Of a DNA stretch of 64,000 bases, positions 37,710 to 46,143 are shown piece after piece. Numbering within the stretch: position 1 is the first letter of the stretch; each line of letters begins with the position of its first letter. The notes under the pieces are model-generated. The model had not been told where the DNA came from. It ran no database searches and saw only the letters and a program-made list of their open reading frames with translations. The stretch comes from Lysobacter soli (GTDB taxonomy: Bacteria; Pseudomonadota; Gammaproteobacteria; Xanthomonadales; Xanthomonadaceae), in NCBI RefSeq assembly GCF_003382285.1, contig NZ_QTJR01000010.1, forward strand, positions 62,001-126,000, given 5' to 3'. A program made the position numbers and the translations under genes.

Positions 37710-39407
37710 ATGAACCAGACCCGCGTTTTCCTGATCTTCGCCTGGCTGATGGTGGCGACCCTGCTGTGGATGGAATGGGGCAAGGAGAAGGCCGCGCCTG
37801 CCGCTCCCGCGCAGACCACGACCACCGCCGCGACCGCGACGGACGCCAGCATCCCGACCACGGCCAGCGCGCCGGGCGCTGTCCCGGCCGCGCCGAGCGT
37901 CCCCGGCACCACGCCGACGGCTGCCGCCACGCCGGCCGCCGCGCCGAGCGTCACCGTCACCACCGACGTCCTGAAGCTCGTGCTCGACGGCGGCGAGATG
38001 CGCCAGGCCGACCTGCTGCGATATCCCAGCACCGCCGACGACAGCAGCGCACCGGTGCGCCTGTTCGCCACCGATCCGGCCAACTACTTCGTCGCGCAGA
38101 GCGGCTGGGTGAGCCAGGGCGGCCAGGCGCCGACGCACCAAGCCGGCTTCGTGCCCGAAGGCGGCAAGACCGATTTCACGCTCGCCGATGGCGCCAACTC
38201 GCTCGAGGTCCCGTTCGTCTGGACCGGCAGCGACGGCGTGACCATCCGCCGCACCTACACCTTCACGCGCAGCAACTACGTCGTGCAGGTGCGCGATGAA
38301 GTCATCAACGCCAGCGCCCAGCCATGGCAGGGCTTCGTCTACCGCCAGCTGAGCCGTGTGCCGCGCGCGCTGGTTAAGAAGGGCCCGATGAGCGCCGAGC
38401 AGTACAGCTTCCAGGGCGCCGCGTGGTACTCCAGCGCCGACAAGTACGAGAAGCGCAAGTACGACAACTTCGTCGAGGACGGCCCGCTCAACAAGCAGGT
38501 CACCGGCGGCTGGATCGGCATGCTCCAGCACCACTTCTTCGCCGCCTGGATCCCGGGCTCGAACGACACCACGACCTTCTCGCTCGCCACGCCCAGCGGC
38601 ACCGGCGGCACGCAGTACCTCATCCGCGAAGTCGGCCCGGGCGTCACCGTCGCGCCGGGCGCGAAGGCCGAAACCACCGCGCGCCTGTGGGTCGGACCGA
38701 AGCTGGTCAAGGCGATCGAAGCCCAGAACGTGCCGGGCCTGGACCGCGCGGTGGACTTCAGCAGCTACAGCATCATGGCGACGATCGCCGGCTGGCTGTT
38801 CTGGGTGCTGGAGAAGATCTACGGCCTGGTCGGCAACTGGGGCTGGTCGATCGTCGGCCTGGTGTTCCTGATCAAGCTCGCGATGTACCCGCTGTCGGCC
38901 GCGCAGTACAAGTCGATGGCGAAGATGCGCAAGTTCCAGCCGCGCATCGCGCAGCTCAAGGAGCGCTACGGGGACGACAAGCAGAAGTTCCAGATGGCGA
39001 TGATGGAGCTGTACAAGAAGGAGAAGATCAACCCCGTCGGCGGCTGCCTGCCGATCCTGCTGCAGATGCCGGTGTTCCTGGCGCTGTACTGGATGCTTTC
39101 GGAGTCGGTCGAGCTGCGCCATGCGCCGTGGATCGGCTGGATCACCGACCTGACCTCGCGCGATCCGTTCTTCGTGCTGCCGATCATCAACGTCGCGATC
39201 ATGTGGTTCACGCAGAAGTTGAACCCGACCACCGGCATGGATCCCATGCAGGCCAAGATGATGCAGTTCATGCCGCTGGTGTTCGGCGTGATGTTCGCCT
39301 TCTTCCCGGCCGGCCTGGTGCTGTACTGGGTCACCAACGGCGCGCTGGGCCTGCTGCAGCAGTGGTGGATGGTGAAGAAGTACAGCGAGCAGCCGGCGAA
39401 GGCGTAA
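37710..39407 (+). CDS. yidC: Membrane protein insertase YidC
   Basis: 565 residues. N-terminal signal anchor ([15 protein letters not shown]), an Ala/Thr/Pro-rich linker, the large periplasmic P1 domain (about 85-340), then the 60-kDa insertase core with helices at about 350-375, 415-440, 475-495 and 515-540. Typical core wording: [40 protein letters not shown] and [20 protein letters not shown]. Inserts proteins into the inner membrane with or without SecYEG. A strong hairpin follows at 39427. Confidence 0.97.
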   Translation: MNQTRVFLIFAWLMVATLLWMEWGKEKAAPAAPAQTTTTAATATDASIPTTASAPGAVPAAPSVPGTTPTAAATPAAAPSVTVTTDVLKLVLDGGEMRQADLLRYPSTADDSSAPVRLFATDPANYFVAQSGWVSQGGQAPTHQAGFVPEGGKTDFTLADGANSLEVPFVWTGSDGVTIRRTYTFTRSNYVVQVRDEVINASAQPWQGFVYRQLSRVPRALVKKGPMSAEQYSFQGAAWYSSADKYEKRKYDNFVEDGPLNKQVTGGWIGMLQHHFFAAWIPGSNDTTTFSLATPSGTGGTQYLIREVGPGVTVAPGAKAETTARLWVGPKLVKAIEAQNVPGLDRAVDFSSYSIMATIAGWLFWVLEKIYGLVGNWGWSIVGLVFLIKLAMYPLSAAQYKSMAKMRKFQPRIAQLKERYGDDKQKFQMAMMELYKKEKINPVGGCLPILLQMPVFLALYWMLSESVELRHAPWIGWITDLTSRDPFFVLPIINVAIMWFTQKLNPTTGMDPMQAKMMQFMPLVFGVMFAFFPAGLVLYWVTNGALGLLQQWWMVKKYSEQPAKA

Positions 39408-39426
39408 TCCGCCGCGCCCGTTCGCA

Positions 39427-39456
39427 CGAAGCCCGCCGGAAGGCGGGCTTCGCATT
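39427..39456 (+). terminator. Terminator after yidC
   Basis: Eleven-base-pair stem CGAAGCCCGCC / GGCGGGCTTCG with loop ggaa, followed by catttg. Ends the rpmH-rnpA-yidC transcript. Confidence 0.75.
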
Positions 39457-39493
39457 TGTGCCGCCGCTACCTCCGTTCTGCGACCATGACGCC

Positions 39494-40831
39494 ATGACCG
39501 ATCGCGACACCATCGCCGCCATCGCCACCGCGCCCGGCGCCGGCGGCGTCGGCATCGTGCGGCTGTCCGGGCCGAAATCGCGTGCGATCGCCGAAGCGCT
39601 CGCCGCGCGCGAACTCGTACCGCGTACGGCGCACTACGTGCGTTTTCGCGACGAGCACGACGAGACCATCGACGACGGCATCGCGCTTTATTTCGCCGCG
39701 CCCGCCAGCTACACCGGCGAGGATGTGGTGGAACTGCAGGCGCACGGCAGTCCCGCCGTCCTGCACGAACTGGTCGCGCGCTGCGTAACGCTCGGTGCGC
39801 GCCGCGCGCGGCCGGGCGAGTTCAGCGAACGTGCGTTCCTCGAAGGCCGCCTCGACCTCGCACAGGCCGAAGCCGTCGCCGACCTCATCGCCGCGGCCGA
39901 CGTGCGTGCCGCACGCGCCGCACGCCGTGCGCTCGACGGCGAGTTCTCGCGCCGCGTCGATGCCATCGCCGACGAACTGCTCGCGATCCGCGTGCACGTC
40001 GAAGCCGCGATCGACTTCGCCGACGAGCCGATCGACACGCTCGGCGGCGAGCAGCTCCGCGTCCGCCTTCGCGACAACGCGCTCGCCCTCGACGACCTGC
40101 TGAAGGCCGCCGAACGCGGGCGTCGCCTGCGCGACGGCCTGCATGCGGTGATCGTCGGGCCGCCGAACGCCGGCAAGAGCTCGCTGCTCAACGTGCTGGC
40201 CGGCAGCGAGCGCGCCATCGTCACCGACATCGCCGGCACCACGCGCGACCTGCTGCACGAAACCATCCGCATCGACGGCGTCGAGCTCACGCTCGTCGAC
40301 ACCGCCGGCCTGCGCGAAGGCGGCGATGTGATCGAGCGCGAAGGCATGCGCCGCGCGCGCGGCGAGCTGCAACGTGCGGACCTCGCGCTCGTGGTACTCG
40401 ATGCGCGCGATCCGGAAGGCGGCCGCGCAGCGGTGATCGACGCCATCGCCGAGGTCCCGCTGCGCGTGTGGGTCCACAACAAGGCCGACCTGCTCGACGC
40501 CGACACGCGGCAACCGCAGGACGCCCTGAACGTCTCCGCCCGTACCGGCGCCGGGCTGGAGTCGCTGCATGCACGCCTGCGCGAACTCGCGCAGGGCAAC
40601 GCCGATGCGGCCGGCGAGGGCGCCTTCACCGCACGCGCGCGGCACGTCGATGCGCTGGCGATCGCGCGCGAACACCTTGCGCAGGCAAGCATCGAACTCG
40701 ATCGCGAAGCGCTCGACCTCGCCGCCGAATCGCTGCGCCTCGCGCATGACGCGCTCGGCGAGATCACCGGCCGCGTGCACGCGGATGACCTGCTCGGCCA
40801 CATCTTCTCGAGCTTCTGCATCGGCAAGTAG
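39494..40831 (+). CDS. mnmE: tRNA modification GTPase MnmE (TrmE)
   Basis: 445 residues. With MnmG it installs the carboxymethylaminomethyl group on U34 of certain tRNAs. N-terminal folate-binding domain ([40 protein letters not shown]), helical domain, G domain with G1 [10 protein letters not shown]2/G3 DIAGTTRD and DTAGLRE, G4 NKAD, and the invariant C-terminal FCIGK with the reactive cysteine. The ATG at 39494 gives the standard start [11 protein letters not shown]. Confidence 0.97.
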   Translation: MTDRDTIAAIATAPGAGGVGIVRLSGPKSRAIAEALAARELVPRTAHYVRFRDEHDETIDDGIALYFAAPASYTGEDVVELQAHGSPAVLHELVARCVTLGARRARPGEFSERAFLEGRLDLAQAEAVADLIAAADVRAARAARRALDGEFSRRVDAIADELLAIRVHVEAAIDFADEPIDTLGGEQLRVRLRDNALALDDLLKAAERGRRLRDGLHAVIVGPPNAGKSSLLNVLAGSERAIVTDIAGTTRDLLHETIRIDGVELTLVDTAGLREGGDVIEREGMRRARGELQRADLALVVLDARDPEGGRAAVIDAIAEVPLRVWVHNKADLLDADTRQPQDALNVSARTGAGLESLHARLRELAQGNADAAGEGAFTARARHVDALAIAREHLAQASIELDREALDLAAESLRLAHDALGEITGRVHADDLLGHIFSSFCIGK

Positions 40832-40841
40832 CGCAGCGCCC

Positions 40842-40855
40842 TTGACCGGGATCAA
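40842..40855 (+). promoter_or_regulatory. FNR/Anr-type box upstream of ubiM
   Basis: TTGAC-CGGG-ATCAA, one mismatch from the FNR consensus TTGAT-N4-ATCAA. It ends 55 bases before the ATG of the ubiquinone hydroxylase gene, a plausible activator or repressor position. The match is seen; binding by an FNR/CRP-family protein is inferred. Confidence 0.55.
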
Positions 40856-40910
40856 TGCGCCGACATCGCTCCCGCGGGACAGTGCGCGCACTCCAGAACG
40901 CGGGCGCCGC

Positions 40911-42188
40911 ATGCAGACCATCGAAACCGACGTGATCGTCATCGGCGCGGGGCCGGCGGGCCTGTGCCTGGCGCGGGCGCTCGACGTAAGCGGCCTTCGC
41001 GTCGCGTTGCTCGAACGCGAAAGCGAGGAGTCCCTGCGCGCCCCGAAATTCGACGGGCGTGAGATCGCGCTCACGCAGCGCTCGGTGCGGCTGCTACGCG
41101 ATCTGGGCGTGTGGAGTCGGCTGCCGCCGGACGAATGCCATCCGCTCTGCGAAGCGCACGTGTTCGACGCCGGCGCGCGCGAGCCGCTGAAGGTCGGCGG
41201 CGGCGACGAACCGCTCGGCTGGCTGGTGCCGAACCACGCGATTCGGGCGGCGGCGTTCGACGCAGTGTCCGGGTCGCAGGATGTCGAACTCCATGCAGGC
41301 GTGCGCATCGCCACGGTCGAAGCCGACACGACCGACGCGTGTGTTCGACTGGAAGACGGCCGAAGTTTCGCAGCGCGCCTGATCGTCGCCGCCGACGGCC
41401 GCTTTTCCGAAACCCGGCGCCACCTGGGCATCCCCGCGCGGATGCACGATTTCGGCCGCGCGATGCTCGTGTGCCGCGTGACGCACGAGCGCCCGCACGA
41501 CGACACCGCCTGGGAATGGTTCGATCGTGGCCAGACCTTGGCGCGCCTGCCGCTGGGGCGCGCCACGCCGTGCGGGCACCGGTCCTCCGTCGTGCTGACG
41601 CTGACCGGCGCGCAGATGCGAGACCTGCAGGCGATGGACGACGCGGCATTCGCAGGGGAAATCGCCCGACGCTTCCACGGACGCCTCGGTGCCGTGTCCA
41701 ATCCCGGGGAGCGCCACGTGTACCCGCTGGTCGGCGCGTGGGCGACGCGCTTCGCCGGCACGCGCGTCGCGTTGCTGGGCGATGCGGCGGTCGGCATGCA
41801 TCCGGTGACGGCGCACGGCTTCAACCTCGGGTTGCTTGGCGTCGAGCGCCTGGCCGCGGAACTGCGCGACGCGGCGGCCACGCGTGCGGACCCCGGCGAT
41901 CCGGTGCGACTTGCCCGCTATGAGCGTGGGCACCGGCTCGCGACCGCGCCGCTTCACCTGGCCACACGGGGGATCGTCGCGTTGTTCACCGACGACCGTG
42001 CGCCGATTCGCGCACTTCGCGCGGGCGTGCTCCGCGCGAGCGCGGGATTCCCGCCGTTCCGGCGGCTGCTCGCCACGTTCCTGTCCGACCGGCCGCGCAC
42101 GGGTCTACCCGGAAATCACCGCATTACGGCCCTGCGTGCCGCATCTGAACAGGGCGATGGGCGGCCCGGTCGCGCCGACCGATGGTAG
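40911..42188 (+). CDS. ubiM: FAD-dependent ubiquinone-biosynthesis hydroxylase, UbiM-like
   Basis: 425 residues. UbiH/UbiF-class flavin hydroxylase: FAD motif GAGPAGLCLARAL at residue 11, the middle motif AADGRFSETR, and the second FAD motif GDAAVGMHPVTAHGFNLGLL near residue 290. The wording HPVTAHGFN instead of the usual Q-G-x-N matches the UbiM branch, which can hydroxylate several ring positions of the ubiquinone precursor using O2. UbiH or UbiF assignment cannot be excluded. A candidate FNR box lies upstream. The last ~40 residues are Arg/Gly-rich and look unconserved. Confidence 0.72.
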   Translation: MQTIETDVIVIGAGPAGLCLARALDVSGLRVALLERESEESLRAPKFDGREIALTQRSVRLLRDLGVWSRLPPDECHPLCEAHVFDAGAREPLKVGGGDEPLGWLVPNHAIRAAAFDAVSGSQDVELHAGVRIATVEADTTDACVRLEDGRSFAARLIVAADGRFSETRRHLGIPARMHDFGRAMLVCRVTHERPHDDTAWEWFDRGQTLARLPLGRATPCGHRSSVVLTLTGAQMRDLQAMDDAAFAGEIARRFHGRLGAVSNPGERHVYPLVGAWATRFAGTRVALLGDAAVGMHPVTAHGFNLGLLGVERLAAELRDAAATRADPGDPVRLARYERGHRLATAPLHLATRGIVALFTDDRAPIRALRAGVLRASAGFPPFRRLLATFLSDRPRTGLPGNHRITALRAASEQGDGRPGRADRW

Positions 42189-42280
42189 GCTCCGATGGCC
42201 GTTCGCTTGACAAACAGGGGCCGCTCACGCGATCTAGTGCCTGTGTGCTCGTGACGGCGCACTTCAGGGGAGCTTTGCCA

Positions 42281-43327
42281 ATGACGTTCGTTAATCCACA
42301 AGACCGGCGTTCGCGCCGACTGTCTGTCGTATCGCAGCTGTCCGTCGCGCTCGCCCTGTGCTGCGCGCTGGCGGCCTGTAACAAGGAAGAACCCGCCCAG
42401 CCCACCGCCGCCGCGCCGGCCGCCACCCAGGCTGCGCCTGCGGTCACGGCGGAAACCGCGGTGTCGGCCAAGGTGTCGGCGCTGACCGCCGACCAGCTGC
42501 GTGAAGCGGCCCGCAAGGCGTATGCCGAAAACCGCCTGTACGCACCGGCCGAAGACAACGCGGTGGAGTATTACCTCGCGCTGCGCGACAAGGCGCCGGG
42601 GGACGCCGCGGTGTCCAGCGCGCTGACCGACCTGCTGCCGATGACGGTCATCGCCACCGAGCAGAGCGTCAATCGCGAGGACTTCGCCGAAGCCCAGCGT
42701 CTGGCCGCCCTGCTCGAAAAGGCCGATGCCCAGCATCCGGCGCTCGCGCGCCTGAAGGCCAGCATCGCCGCCCAGCAGGACGCGTCGACCAAGCGCGCCG
42801 CGCAGCAGCAGCTGACCGCCGAGGAAGAGGCCAAGAAGAAGGTCGAACTCGAGAAGAAGCGCGTCGAGGACCAGAAGAAGCAGCAGGAAGACGCCGCCCG
42901 CCAGCTCGCCGCCCAGCAGGCTGCGACCAAGCAGGCCGACGACAAGGCAGCGGCGGACAAGGCCGCAGCCGACAAGGCCGCGGCCGACCAGCGTGCCGCG
43001 GACGCCCGCGCCGCCGAACAGCGTGCCGCCGCGGCCCGCCAGGCCGCCGCCGCACCGGCGTCGGCCGACGCGAGCGACCTGCGTCCGCTGTCGATGCCGC
43101 CGCCGCGCTACCCGCCGGAAGCCCTGCGCGCAGGGACCTCGGGCGAAGTGCAGGTCGAGTTCACCGTCGGCACCGACGGCTCGGTCACGGCCGCACGCGT
43201 GGTGCGTTCCAACCCGGCGCGCATCTTCGACCGCGAAGCGGTCAACGCCGTGCGCAAGTGGCGTTTCCAGCCGATCGACGCGCCGGTGACGACGCGCCGT
43301 ACCATCGGCTTCAACCCGCAGAGCTGA
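42281..43327 (+). CDS. TonB C-terminal-domain lipoprotein with TolA-like coiled coil
   Basis: 348 residues. Lipoprotein signal ending CALAAC (Cys near residue 29) rather than a membrane anchor. An Ala/Thr/Pro linker precedes a helical domain (about 70-190), a long Ala/Lys/Glu/Gln coiled coil of TolA type (about 185-265; DKAAADKAAADKAAADQRAA), and a C-terminal TonB domain (MPPPRYPPEALRAGTSGEVQ; REAVNAVRKWRFQPIDA). It cannot couple to ExbB-ExbD in the usual way because the transmembrane anchor is missing. CAGGGGAG precedes the ATG; a strong terminator follows. Confidence 0.85.
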   Translation: MTFVNPQDRRSRRLSVVSQLSVALALCCALAACNKEEPAQPTAAAPAATQAAPAVTAETAVSAKVSALTADQLREAARKAYAENRLYAPAEDNAVEYYLALRDKAPGDAAVSSALTDLLPMTVIATEQSVNREDFAEAQRLAALLEKADAQHPALARLKASIAAQQDASTKRAAQQQLTAEEEAKKKVELEKKRVEDQKKQQEDAARQLAAQQAATKQADDKAAADKAAADKAAADQRAADARAAEQRAAAARQAAAAPASADASDLRPLSMPPPRYPPEALRAGTSGEVQVEFTVGTDGSVTAARVVRSNPARIFDREAVNAVRKWRFQPIDAPVTTRRTIGFNPQS

Positions 43328-43398
43328 TCGCGAGGCGGCGGCGAAGGTTGGGGGACTGACGCCACCGCACGCGCTTCGCAAAGCAACGTTGTAAAACG

Positions 43399-43433
43399 AA
43401 AGGCCCGGCGCAAGCCGGGCCTTTCTCTTTTTT
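43399..43433 (+). terminator. Rho-independent terminator
   Basis: AAAGGCCCGGC, loop gcaa, GCCGGGCCTTT, then ctcttttttcc. Eleven-base-pair stem plus U-run after the TonB-domain lipoprotein gene. Confidence 0.92.
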
Positions 43434-43496
43434 CCGTTGGGCACATTACGGACGCTCGCCTACCTCAGCTTCATCCGTCGAACGTCAATCCCGACC

Positions 43497-43593
43497 GTCA
43501 TCCCGGCGAAGGCCGGGATCCAGGCCCGTAACCTCCGGGCACTCCCGTATCGGCGACCCACCTCACCGTCATTCCAGCGAAAGCTGGAATCCA
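43497..43593 (-). repeat. Composite REP-like element
   Basis: Two hairpin units (gtcatcccggcgaaggccgg at 43497 and gtcattccagcgaaagctgg at about 43568) joined by a conserved spacer containing cccgggcactccc-like sequence. It is the reverse complement of the elements at 59322 and 59551, spacer included. Confidence 0.8.
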
Positions 43594-43671
43594 TCTTGCT
43601 TCAGTGTCCCACCGCAAAGCAGCAGCGCAGCGCAGTAAGGCACGGTTCGTTCACCGATGCGACTCCGTTGG

Positions 43672-43708
43672 CCCTCACCCCAACCCCTCTCCCGGTGGGA
43701 GAGGGGCC
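43672..43708. repeat. CCCTCTCCC/GGGAGAGGGG hairpin repeat
   Basis: CCCCTCTCCC-ggt-GGGAGAGGGG with a caccccaa flank. A second copy in opposite orientation occurs at 59422-59459. Confidence 0.8.
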
Positions 43709-43880
43709 AAAAGCCGTCATCCGTCTGCTGTTGCTGTTGATCAGCCAAGCAGTTAGCTAGCCCCGAAGGGCGCCGCACAGGATGTGCGGCGGTGAGCGCT
43801 GAGCCATGGATGGCGAATCGCGAACGCGCCCTTTCTCCGTCCGGTCGCAGGATTGGGTTGGACTTGTACGCACTTTCTTT

Positions 43881-43918
43881 GGGTTACTTTTCTTTGTGCG
43901 AGCAAAGAAAAGTGACCC
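43881..43918. repeat. Long inverted repeat in a dispersed element
   Basis: GGGTTACTTTTCTTTG (43881-43896), loop tgcgag, CAAAGAAAAGTGACCC (43903-43918): 16-base arms with a single G-T mismatch. Markedly A+T-rich against its surroundings. Confidence 0.85.
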
Positions 43919-44184
43919 GAGCGCCGCAGGCGATCGGAAGCTTGGCTGGTGATCCTTCTTTGCTCTTTGACGCTGCGGGTAAAGCGTGGAAAGTCCTTGG
44001 ATGGTGCCGCCATTCGGCGGCCCAGAAGCGGCCCGCCTTCGCGGGAATGACGAGCAACTTCGAAAGCAACGCAACACACCAGCGTCAGCAAGAACAACGC
44101 CATGAGGCAACGGCTACAGAAAACAGTAAAGCGGCGGGTAGACCAAACAACGCCGCAGCGCGCACCCACGCTGCGACCAAACCA

Positions 44185-45396
44185 CTAACCCGAAATCGCC
44201 AACCGCTCCTGGTGGTAACGCCGCACCGCGACGAACCACAGCAATGCCGCCACGGCAAAGCCGGTGCCCAGGTAGATCCCCCAGGTCTGCATGTCGATGC
44301 CCTCGCCACGGATCACCTTCAGCAGCATCTGGTTCTGTGCGAGGAACGGCACCATGAACTGCCACGCCTGCGTCTTCACCGGGTTCACGATCAGCGCGAT
44401 CGTCGGAATCATCGGCAGCAGCATCAGCCACGTCATGTGGCTCTGCGCTTCCTTCAGGCTCTTGGATGCAGCCGCGAGACACGTGAGCAGCGTCGTGCCG
44501 ATGAACACCATCGGCAGCAGGATCAGCAGCATGCGTCCGATCGACGCGAAGCTCACGTCGAGCATGCGCCCCACGCCCGTGCTCATCTGCGCGCTGAGCT
44601 TGAACCCCACCAGCGTCAGCAGCAGCGACAGCAACCCCATCGCGCAGGCGGCGGCGATCTTGCCGCTGACGATCGCGCCGCGCGACGCCGGCGTGGCGAG
44701 CAGCGGTTCCAGCGACTGGCGTTCGCGTTCGCCCGCCGTGGCGTCCATGATCAGGTACGCGCCGCCGATGAAGGACATCAGGATCAGCAGGTACGGCATG
44801 ATCGCGGCGAGCATCAGCCCGCGCTTGGCCTCCTCCGTCGCAAGGTCGCGACTGCCGACACTCACCGCGCGCACGACGGACGGATCGATGCCGCGCGCAA
44901 GCAGGCGCAGCGCGCCGACCTGACCGCCGTAACCTTCCAGCGCCGCGCGCATGCGCGCACTCGGGATCTCGCTGTCGCGACGCGTCGTATCGGCGACGAT
45001 CTCCACCAGCGCCGGCTTGCCGTTACGCCAGTCGTTCGCGTAACTGGGCGAGATGCGCAGCGCGACGTCGAACTCCTGCCGCACGATCGCCGCGTCGACG
45101 TCGTCCGGCGCCTTTACCGCGCGGATGCCCTGCGTGGCGAGGAACGCGACGAGATTCGGCGCGCGCTCCATGCCGACGGTGGGCACTTCTAGCGTGCGAT
45201 CCAGCTGCGTGCGCGCGCGCGATTCGGCCAGCGAACCCATGCCGATCATCAGCACCGGATACAGCAGCGGGCCGAGCAGCAGCGCGAGCGCGAGCGTGCG
45301 ACGGTCGCGCGAGATGTCGAGCAGCTCCTTGCGCATCACCGACCACATCGTCGCGAACATGCCGGGACGCGATTGCTTCATCGAACCGGCGCTCAT
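44185..45396 (-). CDS. ABC transporter permease, NatB/ABC-2 type
   Basis: 403 residues. First membrane helix at about 35-55, a large extracytoplasmic domain (about 60-210), then five more helices from about 215 to 395. Sequence such as GGAYLIMDATAGERERQSLE followed by PLLATPASRG is typical of NatB/YhaP-type export permeases. Start overlaps the end of the ATPase gene by four bases. Substrate could be sodium, a drug or a peptide; not resolvable. Confidence 0.88.
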   Translation of the reverse strand: MSAGSMKQSRPGMFATMWSVMRKELLDISRDRRTLALALLLGPLLYPVLMIGMGSLAESRARTQLDRTLEVPTVGMERAPNLVAFLATQGIRAVKAPDDVDAAIVRQEFDVALRISPSYANDWRNGKPALVEIVADTTRRDSEIPSARMRAALEGYGGQVGALRLLARGIDPSVVRAVSVGSRDLATEEAKRGLMLAAIMPYLLILMSFIGGAYLIMDATAGERERQSLEPLLATPASRGAIVSGKIAAACAMGLLSLLLTLVGFKLSAQMSTGVGRMLDVSFASIGRMLLILLPMVFIGTTLLTCLAAASKSLKEAQSHMTWLMLLPMIPTIALIVNPVKTQAWQFMVPFLAQNQMLLKVIRGEGIDMQTWGIYLGTGFAVAALLWFVAVRRYHQERLAISG

Positions 45397-46139
45397 GCGT
45401 GCAGCCCCTCTTCCGAACCGATGGCCTTCACGAAGGCATCTTCGAGGTTCGCCTCGCCCGTCTGTTCGCGCAGCTCATGCGCCGTCCCAGCCGCGACGAC
45501 CTGGCCCTTGGCGATGATGACGATGCGATCGCACAGCGCGGCGACCTCCTGCATGATGTGGCTGGAGAAGATCACGCAGCGACCTTCGGCGCGCAGCTGC
45601 TGCAGGAAGCCGCGCATCGCGCGCGTGGTCATCACGTCCAGGCCGTTGGTGGGCTCGTCGAGGATCACGTTGCGCGGATCGTGCACGAGCGCGCGTGCGA
45701 TCGCGGTCTTGGTGCGCTGTCCCTGCGAAAAACCTTCGGTGCGCCGATCGAGGATGTCGTGCATCTGCAACGCATCGGCGAGCACCTGCGTACGCGCCTC
45801 GATGGCCTGCTTCGACATGCCGTGCAGTTCGCCGAAGTACGCGATGTTCTCGCGCGCCGTCAGTCGCTTGTATACGCCGCGCGCGTCCGGCAGCACGCCG
45901 AGCGCGCCGCGCACCGATGCCGGATCGCGCGTCGCATCGACGCCGTCGACCAGCACCTGTCCGGCGTCGGGTTTCATCAACGTGTAGAGCATGCGCAGCG
46001 TGGTCGTCTTGCCGGCGCCGTTGGGCCCGAGCAGGCCGGTGATCTCGCCATCGCGCGCGGTGAAGCGCACGCCTTCCACGGCGCGCACCGTGCCGGTCGG
46101 CGTCTTGAAACTCTTGTGCAGGTCCTGTGCGACGATCAT
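45393..46139 (-). CDS. ABC transporter ATP-binding protein, NatA-like
   Basis: 248 residues. Walker A GPNGAGKTT (about 37-45), Q-loop, signature FSQGQRTK in place of LSGGQ, Walker B VILDEPTNGLDV, H-loop SSHIM. It drives the permease at 44185. The start is four bases after the stop of the upstream peptidase gene, so the three genes form one transcript. Confidence 0.93.
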   Translation of the reverse strand: MIVAQDLHKSFKTPTGTVRAVEGVRFTARDGEITGLLGPNGAGKTTTLRMLYTLMKPDAGQVLVDGVDATRDPASVRGALGVLPDARGVYKRLTARENIAYFGELHGMSKQAIEARTQVLADALQMHDILDRRTEGFSQGQRTKTAIARALVHDPRNVILDEPTNGLDVMTTRAMRGFLQQLRAEGRCVIFSSHIMQEVAALCDRIVIIAKGQVVAAGTAHELREQTGEANLEDAFVKAIGSEEGLHA

Positions 46140-46143
46140 CGCG

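Larger units (their letters stand above)
43434..44184. other. Repeat-rich region without genes
   Basis: About 750 bases with no convincing gene: open frames exist on both strands but are short, overlapping and built on repeats. It contains a composite REP pair (43497-43593), a GAGAGGGG-type hairpin (43672-43708), a hairpin at about 43767-43790, a long inverted repeat (43881-43918), a GCCGCC-att-GGCGGC hairpin near 44007 and a half-REP near 44032. The material after 43790 resembles a dispersed Xanthomonadaceae repeat that gets called as a hypothetical protein. Confidence 0.75.

Noticed and set aside
43792-45192. A plus-strand open frame of 466 codons through the repeat region
   Set aside because: It begins in the dispersed repeat and then runs antisense to the NatB-like permease; no protein-family features.
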